From: an uncultured Erysipelotrichaceae bacterium
Lineage (GTDB): Bacteria > Bacillota_I > Bacilli_A > Erysipelotrichales > Erysipelotrichaceae
Assembly: GCA_902803275.1 (NCBI GenBank)
Contig: CADCPE010000140.1
Location: forward strand, 1 to 5,605
Direction: 5' to 3'
Length of the DNA stretch: 5,605 nucleotides
This document shows, piece after piece, positions 1 to 5,605 of this stretch; the stretch's first letter is position 1, and every line of letters starts with the position of its first letter. The notes beneath the pieces are model-generated. The model was not told the DNA's origin and did not search any database. It was given only the letters and a program-made list of their open reading frames with translations. The position numbers and the translations under genes are program-made.

Positions 1-2225
1 CCTTTGGCACCTCTTGAAGTAAGACGGTACTCTTCGATCGGCGTCTGCTTGCCATAACCGTTCTTTGAGACGACCAGGATGTTTGAGCCTTCGGTATCGG
101 TACACATGCCGATGACCTCCGTATCATCGACATTCATGCCTTTGACACCGGTAGCGTTTCTGCCCATTGGTCTGACACCTCTTTCATCAAATCTGACAGC
201 CTTGCCGTTGGCGGCGCCGATGATGATCTGTGAGTCGCCCAGCGTCGGTTTGACGGAAACGAGTTCATCGTCTTCCTTAAGGGAGATGGCGATCTTGCCG
301 TTTTGTCTGATCGATTCAAACTCGGCTGCCGGTACTCGCTTGACCAGTCCGTTCCTTGTTACAAAGAACAGATAGCCCTTGACTTCCCATTCACGGTTGA
401 TCGGTACCAGAGCCTTGACTTTTTCATCCTTGTCGATATTGATGATGTTGATCACCGGTATGCCCTTGGCGTTCCTTGAAGCCTCCGGAATATTGAAGCC
501 TTTGATCCTGTAGACCTTGCCCTTGTTGGTGAAGATCAGCAGGAAGTCGTGTGTGGACATGGTGACGTTCTGATCCACAACGTCATCTTCGTTGAGGCTC
601 ATGCCCTTGACACCTCTGCCGCCGCGATTCTGCAGCTTGTAGGTATCGATAGGCAAGCGCTTGATATAGCCGTTATTGCTCAAGGAGATGATCACATCAT
701 CGACCGGTATCAGATCTTCATCTTCCATGGAGATCTCGCCATCAATGATCTCGGTCCTTCTCTTGTCACCATACTTTTCCTTGATAACTGTAAGCTCGTC
801 TTTTATGATCTGAACAACTCTTGAATGATTTGCCAGGATGTCCTTCAGATCTTCGATCTCAAGATACAGTTCGTTGAGTTCGTTGGCGATCTTTTCTCTT
901 GAAAGACCGGTCAGTCTTCTAAGCTGCATATCCAGGATCGCCTTGCCCTGAATGTCATCGATGCCGAATTCCTCATTCAGTTTCATCAGAGCCTCATCAT
1001 CGTCTTTCGAATTTCTGATGATGCTGACGACACGGTCGATGTTGTCGGTAGCGATCTTCAACCCTTCCAGGATGTGAGCGCGCTTTTCATCTTCATTGAG
1101 ATCATATTGGGTTCTTCTTCTGATGACACTGATCTGATGATCGATATAGTAATTGATGATCTCCTTAAGTGACAGCAGCATCGGTCTGTTTCCGACCAGG
1201 ACGTTGTTGTTGATACCGAAGGAAGACTGTACCGGTGTAAGCTTGTACAGCTGATTGAGCACAACTTCCGGCTGAACGTCTTTCTTGAGTTCGATCTCGA
1301 TCCTGATGCCGTTTCTGTCGTTGGAAAGATCCTTCATATCAGAGATGCCATCAATGATCTTTTCCTTGGCAAGCTGATGGATCTTTTCATACATCATCAG
1401 TTTATTCAAGGCATATGGGATCTCCTTGATGATGATCTTGTGCTTGCCCTGCGGCAGATCTTCAACATCGACTTTTGATCTAACGATGATCGATCCGCGG
1501 CCGGTCTCGTAAGCCTGTTTGATCCCTGATCGGCCGACGATATAGCCGCCGGTAGGAAAATCAGGCCCCGGTATCTTTTCCATCAGTTCGATGGTCGAGA
1601 TATCCGGATTGTCCATGACTGCAAAGATACCGTCGATACATTCACCCAGGTTGTGGGTCGGCATGTTGGTGGCCATGCCTACCGCAATACCCATTGAACC
1701 GTTTACCAGAAGATTCGGGAAACGGCTAGGCAAAGCGACCGGTTCCTTGTGTCTGGCATCGTAGTTGTCTCTCCAGTCGACGGTCTCCTTCTTGATGTCC
1801 TGCAGAAGTTCAAGCGAGATCTTGGACATGCGCGCTTCGGTATAACGCATAGCAGCTGCGCCATCACCATCAAGTGAACCGAAGTTTCCGTGTCCGTCTA
1901 CCAGCGGGTAGCGGTAAGAGAACGGCTGAGCCATTCTGACCATTGTATCGTAGATCGCAGCATCGCCGTGCGGGTGGTATTTACCCATGACTTCACCGAC
2001 GATGTTTGCGGATTTTACGTGTGGCTTATCAGGCAGGAAGCCTGCATCATACATCGCCCATAAGACACGGCGATGTACCGGTTTCATACCGTCTCTGACA
2101 TCAGGCAGAGCACGGTCGATGATTACGGACATTGAATAGCTTAGGAAGTCTTCTCTCATTTCCGAAGAGATATTGACTTCTTTCATATTGCCATGATTGA
2201 AAAAGCGACTATCTAATTCTTCCAT
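1..2225 (-). CDS. gyrA: DNA gyrase subunit A (3' end missing)
   Basis: GyrA is the DNA breakage-reunion and DNA-wrapping subunit of gyrase, working as A2B2 in the cytoplasm. The frame is open from ATG at 2223-2225 to the window edge: 741 complete codons, with about 80 residues missing compared with Bacillus GyrA (about 820). The N-terminal winged-helix region is clear: YSMSVIIDRALPDVRDG at residues 30-46, HPHGDAAIYD at 84-93, and AAMRYTE at 124-130 with catalytic Tyr128. NLLVNGSMGIAVGMATN (171-187) and DDIQGKAILDMQLRRLTGL (from 423) are further family motifs. The C-terminal wrapping domain has the GyrA box QNRGGRG at 532-538, which favours GyrA over ParC. The start is supported by AGGAGGT five bases upstream and by fit to family N-termini. 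It lies 9 bases after gyrB and is surely cotranscribed with it. Odd point: residue 89, equal to E. coli Ser83, is Ala. Asp93 (E. coli Asp87) is retained. Confidence 0.97.
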   Translation of the reverse strand, partial: MEELDSRFFNHGNMKEVNISSEMREDFLSYSMSVIIDRALPDVRDGMKPVHRRVLWAMYDAGFLPDKPHVKSANIVGEVMGKYHPHGDAAIYDTMVRMAQPFSYRYPLVDGHGNFGSLDGDGAAAMRYTEARMSKISLELLQDIKKETVDWRDNYDARHKEPVALPSRFPNLLVNGSMGIAVGMATNMPTHNLGECIDGIFAVMDNPDISTIELMEKIPGPDFPTGGYIVGRSGIKQAYETGRGSIIVRSKVDVEDLPQGKHKIIIKEIPYALNKLMMYEKIHQLAKEKIIDGISDMKDLSNDRNGIRIEIELKKDVQPEVVLNQLYKLTPVQSSFGINNNVLVGNRPMLLSLKEIINYYIDHQISVIRRRTQYDLNEDEKRAHILEGLKIATDNIDRVVSIIRNSKDDDEALMKLNEEFGIDDIQGKAILDMQLRRLTGLSREKIANELNELYLEIEDLKDILANHSRVVQIIKDELTVIKEKYGDKRRTEIIDGEISMEDEDLIPVDDVIISLSNNGYIKRLPIDTYKLQNRGGRGVKGMSLNEDDVVDQNVTMSTHDFLLIFTNKGKVYRIKGFNIPEASRNAKGIPVINIINIDKDEKVKALVPINREWEVKGYLFFVTRNGLVKRVPAAEFESIRQNGKIAISLKEDDELVSVKPTLGDSQIIIGAANGKAVRFDERGVRPMGRNATGVKGMNVDDTEVIGMCTDTEGSNILVVSKNGYGKQTPIEEYRLTSRGAK

Positions 2226-2229
2226 GAGT

Positions 2230-2236
2230 ACCTCCT
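2230..2236 (-). promoter_or_regulatory. gyrA ribosome binding site overlapping gyrB stop
   Basis: AGGAGGT on the minus strand is a near-perfect Shine-Dalgarno sequence, ending four bases before the gyrA ATG. Its first bases lie inside the gyrB TAG stop (2235-2237), so ribosomes finishing gyrB release on top of the gyrA initiation site. This arrangement suits translational coupling and balanced A and B subunit synthesis (inference). Confidence 0.85.
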
Positions 2237-4178
2237 ATATATCCAGGTTCTTGGCGAAGTGGGCATTCTCGACAATGAAGTTCTTTCGTGGTTCTACTTC
2301 ATCGCCCATCAGCATCGAGAAGACTTCGTCAGCATCGATCGCATCCTTGATCGTAACTCTTTTGAGTGTACGATGTTCCGGATCCAGAGTTGTCTCCCAA
2401 AGCTGTGAAGCATCCATTTCACCTAGACCTTTGTATCTTTGAATATCATATTTCTCATCACCGAAGTCTCTTTTTGCCAGCTCAAGTTCTTCATCAGAGT
2501 AACAGTAGCGAAGTGTCTTCTGTCCCTTGAAAAGCTTGTACAGAGGCGGCATGGCGATGTATACATAGCCTTCTTCGATGAGCGGTTTGAAATATCTGTA
2601 CAGGAATGTCAGCATCAGTGTAGAAATATGCTGACCATCGACATCGGCATCGGTCATGATCACGATCTTGTGATATCTCAGTTTGGAGATATCTATCTCG
2701 TCTCCGAAGCCGCAGCCGAAAGCCTGGATCATCATTCTGATCTCGGCGTTGTCAAAGATCTTGTGCATCCTGGCCTTTTCGACATTGAGGATCTTGCCTC
2801 TTAAAGGCAGGACTGCCTGGAAGTTGGAATCTCTGCCCTGCTGTGCAGATCCGCCGGCGGAATTACCCTCGACAATGTATATTTCACAGATCGATGCATC
2901 TCTTGATGCACAGTCTTTCAGTTTGGTAGGAAGATTGCCTGAACCGAAATCATCTTTTCTTCTGACGCTTTCTCTGGCTTTCTGTGCAGCCAGTCTGGCT
3001 TCGGAAGCCGATTTGGCTTTTTCAATGATGATCTTGGCAACATCAGGATTTTCCAGAAGGTAACGTTTCAGAAAATCGCCGAAGATCGTATTGACGACCG
3101 GTCTTACTTCCGCATTTCCCAGTTTTCCCTTGGTCTGTCCTTCATATTGCGGATCAGGATGTTTGACAGAAACGATCGCGGTAAGACCTTCCTTGAGGTC
3201 GTCGTTGGTCAGATTCGGATCGTCCTTCTTGATGATGTTGTTGTCTTTGGCGTAGGTGTTGATTACTCTGGAAAGCGTCTGTCTGAAACCATCCAGATGC
3301 ATACCGCCGTCAGGTGTGAAGATATTGTTACAGAAAGAATAGACTTTCTCAGAATATGAAGAGTTGTACTGCAGAGCTATTTCCACAGCGATCGAGGTCT
3401 TCTTATCCATCCCATCACAATACAGGACATCTTCAAAAAGTTTATTCTCGTTGCGGTCCAGAAAATCCACATATTCCTTGATGCCGCCTTCATAACAGAA
3501 GGAATTGCTGCCCTTGTCTTCATCTTCTTTTTCCCAGTTGAAAACCAGATTGATGCCCTTGTTCAAAAAGGCCATCTGTCTGATACGGTCAAACAGAGTC
3601 CTGTAATCATAGATCGTTCCTTCTTTGAAGATCTCCGGATCGGCTTTGAATCTGACGATCGATCCTGTCTGCTTGCGATCACAGGTACCTATTTCCTTTA
3701 GTGGCTGATCGACCTTTCCGCCGTTTTTGAATCTGATGAAGTAGATCTTTCCGTCTTTGTGGATCGTGACTTCCAGCCATTCAGAGAGTGCATTGACGAC
3801 TGAGGCACCGACACCGTGAAGACCGCCTGATACCTTATAGGCACCGCCGCCGAATTTGCCGCCCGCATGCAGCACCGTAAAGATAGTCTCGACTGTTGGC
3901 ACACCGGTCTTCGGGTGGATCTCCGTAGGCATGCCTCGGCCATCATCCTTGACCGTAACGACATCGCCTTCATCTACACTTACTTCGATATTGTGGGCAT
4001 ATCCCGCCAGAGCTTCATCAACGGAGTTGTCGATTATTTCCCAGACCAGGTGATGCAGACCAGTAGATGATGTCGTACCGATATACATGCCGGGTCTTTT
4101 TCTGACCGCTTCAAGTCCTTCAAGGACCTGAATATCATCGGAAGTATAATTGTCATGATCAATACTTGTATTAGACAT
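2235..4178 (-). CDS. gyrB: DNA gyrase subunit B
   Basis: GyrB is the ATPase subunit of gyrase and, with GyrA, drives negative supercoiling. The protein has 647 residues, close to Bacillus GyrB (about 638), without the Gram-negative C-terminal insert. GHKL ATPase motifs: EIIDNSVDEAL (47-57, catalytic Glu47, Mg-binding Asn51), DDGRGMP (78-84), HAGGKFGGGAYKVSGGLHGVG (lid, 104-124), and transducer QTKGKLG (348-354, containing the ATP-contacting lysine). TOPRIM motifs: EGNSAGGS (437-444, catalytic Glu437), PLRGKILNVEKAR (458-470), and TDADVDGQH (509-517, metal-binding Asp510/512/514). QRYKGLGEMDASQLWETT (580-597) and the NLDI terminus are typical. The first eight bases overlap recF. AAGGAGG six bases upstream fixes the start. 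Odd residues: Lys141 at E. coli Arg136, Asn439 at Asp426 and Gln446 at Lys433. ParE is the alternative, but the gene neighbourhood favours GyrB. Confidence 0.98.
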   Translation of the reverse strand: MSNTSIDHDNYTSDDIQVLEGLEAVRKRPGMYIGTTSSTGLHHLVWEIIDNSVDEALAGYAHNIEVSVDEGDVVTVKDDGRGMPTEIHPKTGVPTVETIFTVLHAGGKFGGGAYKVSGGLHGVGASVVNALSEWLEVTIHKDGKIYFIRFKNGGKVDQPLKEIGTCDRKQTGSIVRFKADPEIFKEGTIYDYRTLFDRIRQMAFLNKGINLVFNWEKEDEDKGSNSFCYEGGIKEYVDFLDRNENKLFEDVLYCDGMDKKTSIAVEIALQYNSSYSEKVYSFCNNIFTPDGGMHLDGFRQTLSRVINTYAKDNNIIKKDDPNLTNDDLKEGLTAIVSVKHPDPQYEGQTKGKLGNAEVRPVVNTIFGDFLKRYLLENPDVAKIIIEKAKSASEARLAAQKARESVRRKDDFGSGNLPTKLKDCASRDASICEIYIVEGNSAGGSAQQGRDSNFQAVLPLRGKILNVEKARMHKIFDNAEIRMMIQAFGCGFGDEIDISKLRYHKIVIMTDADVDGQHISTLMLTFLYRYFKPLIEEGYVYIAMPPLYKLFKGQKTLRYCYSDEELELAKRDFGDEKYDIQRYKGLGEMDASQLWETTLDPEHRTLKRVTIKDAIDADEVFSMLMGDEVEPRKNFIVENAHFAKNLDI

Positions 4179-5220
4179 TTTCTTCCTCCTTCAATTCAAT
4201 CAATCTGTATTCTTTATCTATCTTTAAATTATTAATATCGGTATTGGTAATGATTATCTGGGTGTTCTCAGGAATCGAATTCAAGAGCCTTTCCTGATTA
4301 TCCTTGTCAAGCTCTGACAGGATATCATCCAGCAGGACGATCGGCGTAGACAGTGTTTCATTCTGCACATATTTGACCAGTGCAAACTTGAAGGCTATCA
4401 GGACCATTCTCTTCTGTCCCTGGGAAGCGATGGAATTTATATCGTACCCGTCCATGTTGAAGTTGTAGTCATCATGGTGCGGACCGTAGGTCGCATAATG
4501 GTAGTAGTAGTCTCTGTCTTTGGATTTTTTCAGCTCTTCTTCAACAAATTCGATCTCCGAACACTTTTTGTACGTGATCTTTATGTCACTTTGCTTGCCG
4601 GATATCATCCTGTAGATCGGATTGATGTATCTGTTTATGGCTTCAAAGAATTTTTCTCTTTCTGCGATTATCGTCTTGATCATCGGGACCATCGATTCAT
4701 TGAATACATCAAAAAGGACTTCATCGATCTTTTCTTCCTTGAGAAGCCGGTTTTTGTCTTTGAGCAGAGAATTGTAGTTCAGAAGAGACTGAATATATCT
4801 AGAGGAGATCTTGCTGATCTCGATATCCAGGAGTTTCCTTCTTTCTGATGGCGACTGGGTAAACAGTTCAAGATCGCTCGGTTTGAAAAGGATCGCATTG
4901 ACTTTGCCTATAAACTGCGAGCTTCTGTTTATGAGATTGTTGTTTATATATAAGGATTTATTCCTTTTATTGATCACAACCCTGTAGCTGTCTTTATTGG
5001 TATTGAGATCAATACGGGCAAATTCTTCCCCTTTTCTGATCAGATCACGGTCGTTATTGGTCCTGAAAGACTTTGTATTGGATACAAAGATGATACTTTC
5101 AAGGATATTGGTCTTTCCTGTACCGTTTTTTCCGACAATAATGTTCAGATGGCGGTCAAAATTGACGGTTTTTCTTGAATAATTGCGATAATCCGATAAA
5201 CCTAAGCTTTTTATATACAT
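4171..5220 (-). CDS. recF: DNA replication and repair protein RecF
   Basis: RecF is an SMC/ABC-type ATPase that binds gapped DNA and, with RecO and RecR, helps load RecA onto SSB-coated single strands. It has 349 residues, slightly shorter than Bacillus RecF (about 370). The N-terminus MYIKSLGLSDYRNY fits the family. Walker A is GKNGTGKT (30-37). The region with SERRKLLD (125-132) matches the RecF signature loosely. GPHHDD (246-251) corresponds to the usual GPHRDD. The ABC signature is SQGQKR (266-271). Walker B is PIVLLDD (293-299), followed by the D-loop LSELD (301-305), so all ATPase elements are intact. The start overlaps yaaA by 10 bases and the end overlaps gyrB by 8. Its ribosome site is weak: AGGAAG lies 11 bases upstream and AGGA only one base away, so coupling to yaaA translation is likely. 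It looks richer in A and T, with more AAA, AAT and ATA codons, than gyrB and gyrA, which may reflect lower expression. Confidence 0.97.
   Translation of the reverse strand: MYIKSLGLSDYRNYSRKTVNFDRHLNIIVGKNGTGKTNILESIIFVSNTKSFRTNNDRDLIRKGEEFARIDLNTNKDSYRVVINKRNKSLYINNNLINRSSQFIGKVNAILFKPSDLELFTQSPSERRKLLDIEISKISSRYIQSLLNYNSLLKDKNRLLKEEKIDEVLFDVFNESMVPMIKTIIAEREKFFEAINRYINPIYRMISGKQSDIKITYKKCSEIEFVEEELKKSKDRDYYYHYATYGPHHDDYNFNMDGYDINSIASQGQKRMVLIAFKFALVKYVQNETLSTPIVLLDDILSELDKDNQERLLNSIPENTQIIITNTDINNLKIDKEYRLIELKEEENV
4185..4191 (-). promoter_or_regulatory. gyrB ribosome binding site inside recF
   Basis: AAGGAGG on the minus strand, six bases before the gyrB ATG (4176-4178), is a strong Shine-Dalgarno site. 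It is embedded in the Lys-Glu-Glu-Glu codons at the recF 3' end. It should let gyrB be translated far more efficiently than recF, whose own site is poor (inference). Confidence 0.85.
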
Positions 5221-5429
5221 ATCCTGTATTGCTTCCTATCTATTTCAACAATATCGTCTTTATATAATTTCCTGCCTCTGCGTCTATCTTCTTTGCCGTT
5301 GACAAGTATCATATTCTCAGCTAAAAAAGACTTGGCTTCCCCACCGGAAGATATGATGTCTGCAATCTTCAAAAACTGTCCGAGAGTGATGAATTCACTG
5401 TCAATTAAAATATTTGTAATTAAGGCCAT
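5211..5429 (-). CDS. yaaA: S4-domain RNA-binding protein YaaA (RlbA type)
   Basis: This is a 72-residue protein that is essentially one S4 domain, the small RNA-binding fold also found in ribosomal protein S4 and pseudouridine synthases. Residues 15-55 (ITLGQFLKIAD, then AENMILVNGKEDRRRGRKLY) align by eye with Bacillus subtilis YaaA (71 residues), which sits in the same dnaN-recF interval. Its molecular role is not well defined; ribosome association or assembly has been suggested for the family. The basic run DRRRGRK (48-54) is the expected RNA contact. The start is firm: an in-frame TAA lies at 5436-5438, three codons before the ATG, and no usable start follows before the domain. It is the first gene of the yaaA-recF-gyrB-gyrA unit and overlaps recF by 10 bases. 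The candidate promoter lies so close that the message may have almost no leader. Confidence 0.93.
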   Translation of the reverse strand: MALITNILIDSEFITLGQFLKIADIISSGGEAKSFLAENMILVNGKEDRRRGRKLYKDDIVEIDRKQYRICI

Positions 5430-5460
5430 ATTCCCTTAGATTATAACATTTTTGGCCTTA
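5421..5460. repeat. 8-bp inverted repeat flanking the yaaA -10 box
   Basis: TAAGGCCA at 5421-5428 and its exact reverse complement TGGCCTTA at 5453-5460 are separated by 24 bases. The arms are 32 bases apart centre to centre, about three helical turns, and their midpoint falls at the edge of the TATAAT box. The left arm covers the last two bases of the yaaA start codon and the next two codons. It could be an operator for a dimeric regulator or, in a transcript reading through from dnaN, a hairpin masking the start codon. Chance is not excluded. Confidence 0.5.
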
Positions 5461-5468
5461 TTTTTCTA
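5440..5468 (-). promoter_or_regulatory. Candidate sigma-A promoter with extended -10, for yaaA-recF-gyrB-gyrA
   Basis: On the minus strand a perfect TATAAT lies at 5440-5445, preceded by TG one base away (TGnTATAAT), which is an extended -10. TAGAAA at 5463-5468, 17 bases upstream, matches the TTGACA consensus at four of six positions. Transcription should begin near 5433-5434, only about four or five bases before the yaaA ATG. The site sits downstream of the dnaN terminator-like hairpin, so the operon probably has its own promoter. No start site has been mapped here. Confidence 0.7.
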
Positions 5469-5506
5469 TATTTGGAGGATTACAAAAAGTACGTGATACA
5501 CCTAAT

Positions 5507-5540
5507 AAAATAAAGAACTCGTCTTAAAACGGGTTCTTTT
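5507..5540. terminator. Terminator-like hairpin between dnaN and yaaA, possibly bidirectional
   Basis: The arms 5512-5522 (AAAGAACTCGT) and 5529-5539 (ACGGGTTCTTT) form an 11-bp stem around a six-base loop. On the minus strand the stem is followed by a U-rich tail (ATTTTATT), placing it as the dnaN terminator 27 bases past the stop. On the plus strand the tail begins at once (TTTTTGTCTTATTTTT). The one imperfect pair is a G-U wobble in plus-strand RNA but an A-C mismatch in minus-strand RNA, so the plus orientation is slightly more stable. Confidence 0.7.
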
Positions 5541-5557
5541 TGTCTTATTTTTGATTT

Positions 5558-5573
5558 CAGGTATTTTTACCTG
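5558..5573 (-). repeat. Perfect 6-bp inverted repeat across the dnaN stop
   Basis: CAGGTA (5558-5563) and TACCTG (5568-5573) are exact inverted repeats around a four-base loop, which on the minus strand is AAAA. The hairpin spans the dnaN TAA at 5567-5569. It is not followed by a T run, so it does not look like a terminator. It could act as a message 3'-end stabiliser or be coincidental. Confidence 0.4.
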
Positions 5574-5605
5574 TAGGTCCTTACCGGAGAGATCAGCTGG
5601 ATCAA
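5567..5605 (-). CDS. dnaN: DNA polymerase III beta subunit, last 12 codons (5' part outside window)
   Basis: DnaN is the ring-shaped sliding clamp that tethers replicative polymerase to DNA. Only the C-terminus is present here: twelve residues reading LIQLISPVRTYR and then TAA. This matches the conserved clamp ending (Bacillus type ends in LPVRTY), where the last strand closes domain III near the pocket that binds clamp-interacting peptides. The identification rests on this short motif plus position, since dnaN directly precedes yaaA-recF in Bacillota origin regions. The extra terminal Arg after Tyr is a small variation. The remaining roughly 360 residues lie to the right of the window. Confidence 0.85.
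   Translation of the reverse strand: MIQLISPVRTYR

Noticed and set aside
1..2225. gyrA as a truncated pseudogene
   Set aside because: The frame is open to the window edge with all expected motifs in order. The missing C-terminal part is simply outside the window.
2439..2804. A 121-codon plus-strand open frame antisense to gyrB
   Set aside because: It lies wholly inside the well-supported gyrB frame, has no recognisable domain and no clear ribosome site. It is a shadow of gyrB codon use. The same applies to plus-strand frames at 79-375, 549-824, 2683-3063 and 4474-4848.
1..4178. The pair as topoisomerase IV (ParE and ParC) rather than gyrase
   Set aside because: The dnaN-yaaA-recF neighbourhood and the GyrA box QNRGGRG in the C-terminal domain indicate gyrase.
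5472..5513. A tiny plus-strand frame starting TTG and ending in TAA at the base of the hairpin, suggestive of a leader peptide
   Set aside because: It has a TTG start with no separate ribosome site, only 13 residues, no run of regulatory codons and no plus-strand structural gene after it.
5430..5566. Replication origin (DnaA boxes) in the dnaN-yaaA gap
   Set aside because: I see no TTATNCACA-type box on either strand and no clustered repeats. The origin is more likely beside dnaA, outside the window to the right.
1..5605. Mobile elements, CRISPR arrays, tRNA or rRNA genes
   Set aside because: Coding sequence fills nearly the whole window, and I found no regularly spaced repeats, transposase motifs, terminal inverted repeats or tRNA-like cloverleaf in the remaining gap.

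Overview
This window is a segment of the conserved replication-origin neighbourhood of a bacterial chromosome, with every gene on the minus strand. Read in the direction of transcription (right to left), it holds the last codons of dnaN, a 137-base intergenic gap, yaaA (S4-domain RNA-binding protein), recF, gyrB, and most of gyrA, which runs off the left edge. This order is typical of Bacillota. The 647-residue GyrB lacks the large C-terminal insert of Gram-negative GyrB, and its closing motifs and those of DnaN resemble Bacillus-type proteins. TGA is not read as Trp in any frame I translated, which argues against Mycoplasma-type code. A moderate-GC Bacillota lineage such as Erysipelotrichia is my guess, but the placement below phylum is weak.

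Layout: 1-2225 gyrA (3' end missing, roughly 80 residues absent); 2235-4178 gyrB; 4171-5220 recF; 5211-5429 yaaA; 5430-5566 intergenic; 5567-5605 end of dnaN. yaaA/recF overlap by 10 bases, recF/gyrB overlap by 8, and gyrB/gyrA are 9 bases apart with the gyrA ribosome binding site overlapping the gyrB stop codon. This is a tightly coupled four-gene operon. The gap upstream of yaaA carries a hairpin over the dnaN stop, a terminator-like hairpin, an extended -10 promoter, and an 8-bp inverted repeat centred near that promoter's -10 box. The operon therefore probably has its own promoter, separate from dnaN.

The genes act together in chromosome maintenance. GyrA and GyrB form DNA gyrase (A2B2), which introduces negative supercoils ahead of forks. 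RecF loads or assists RecA at gaps behind stalled forks, and DnaN is the sliding clamp.

I see no undescribed multi-gene system here. The most notable points are in the gyrase sequences. GyrA has Ala at the position of E. coli Ser83, GyrB has Asn at the position of E. coli Asp426, and GyrB has Lys at the position of E. coli Arg136. In model bacteria, changes at these three positions are associated with quinolone or aminocoumarin resistance. The second notable point is the promoter architecture: it predicts a nearly leaderless yaaA message and a start-codon-masking hairpin in any readthrough transcript from dnaN.
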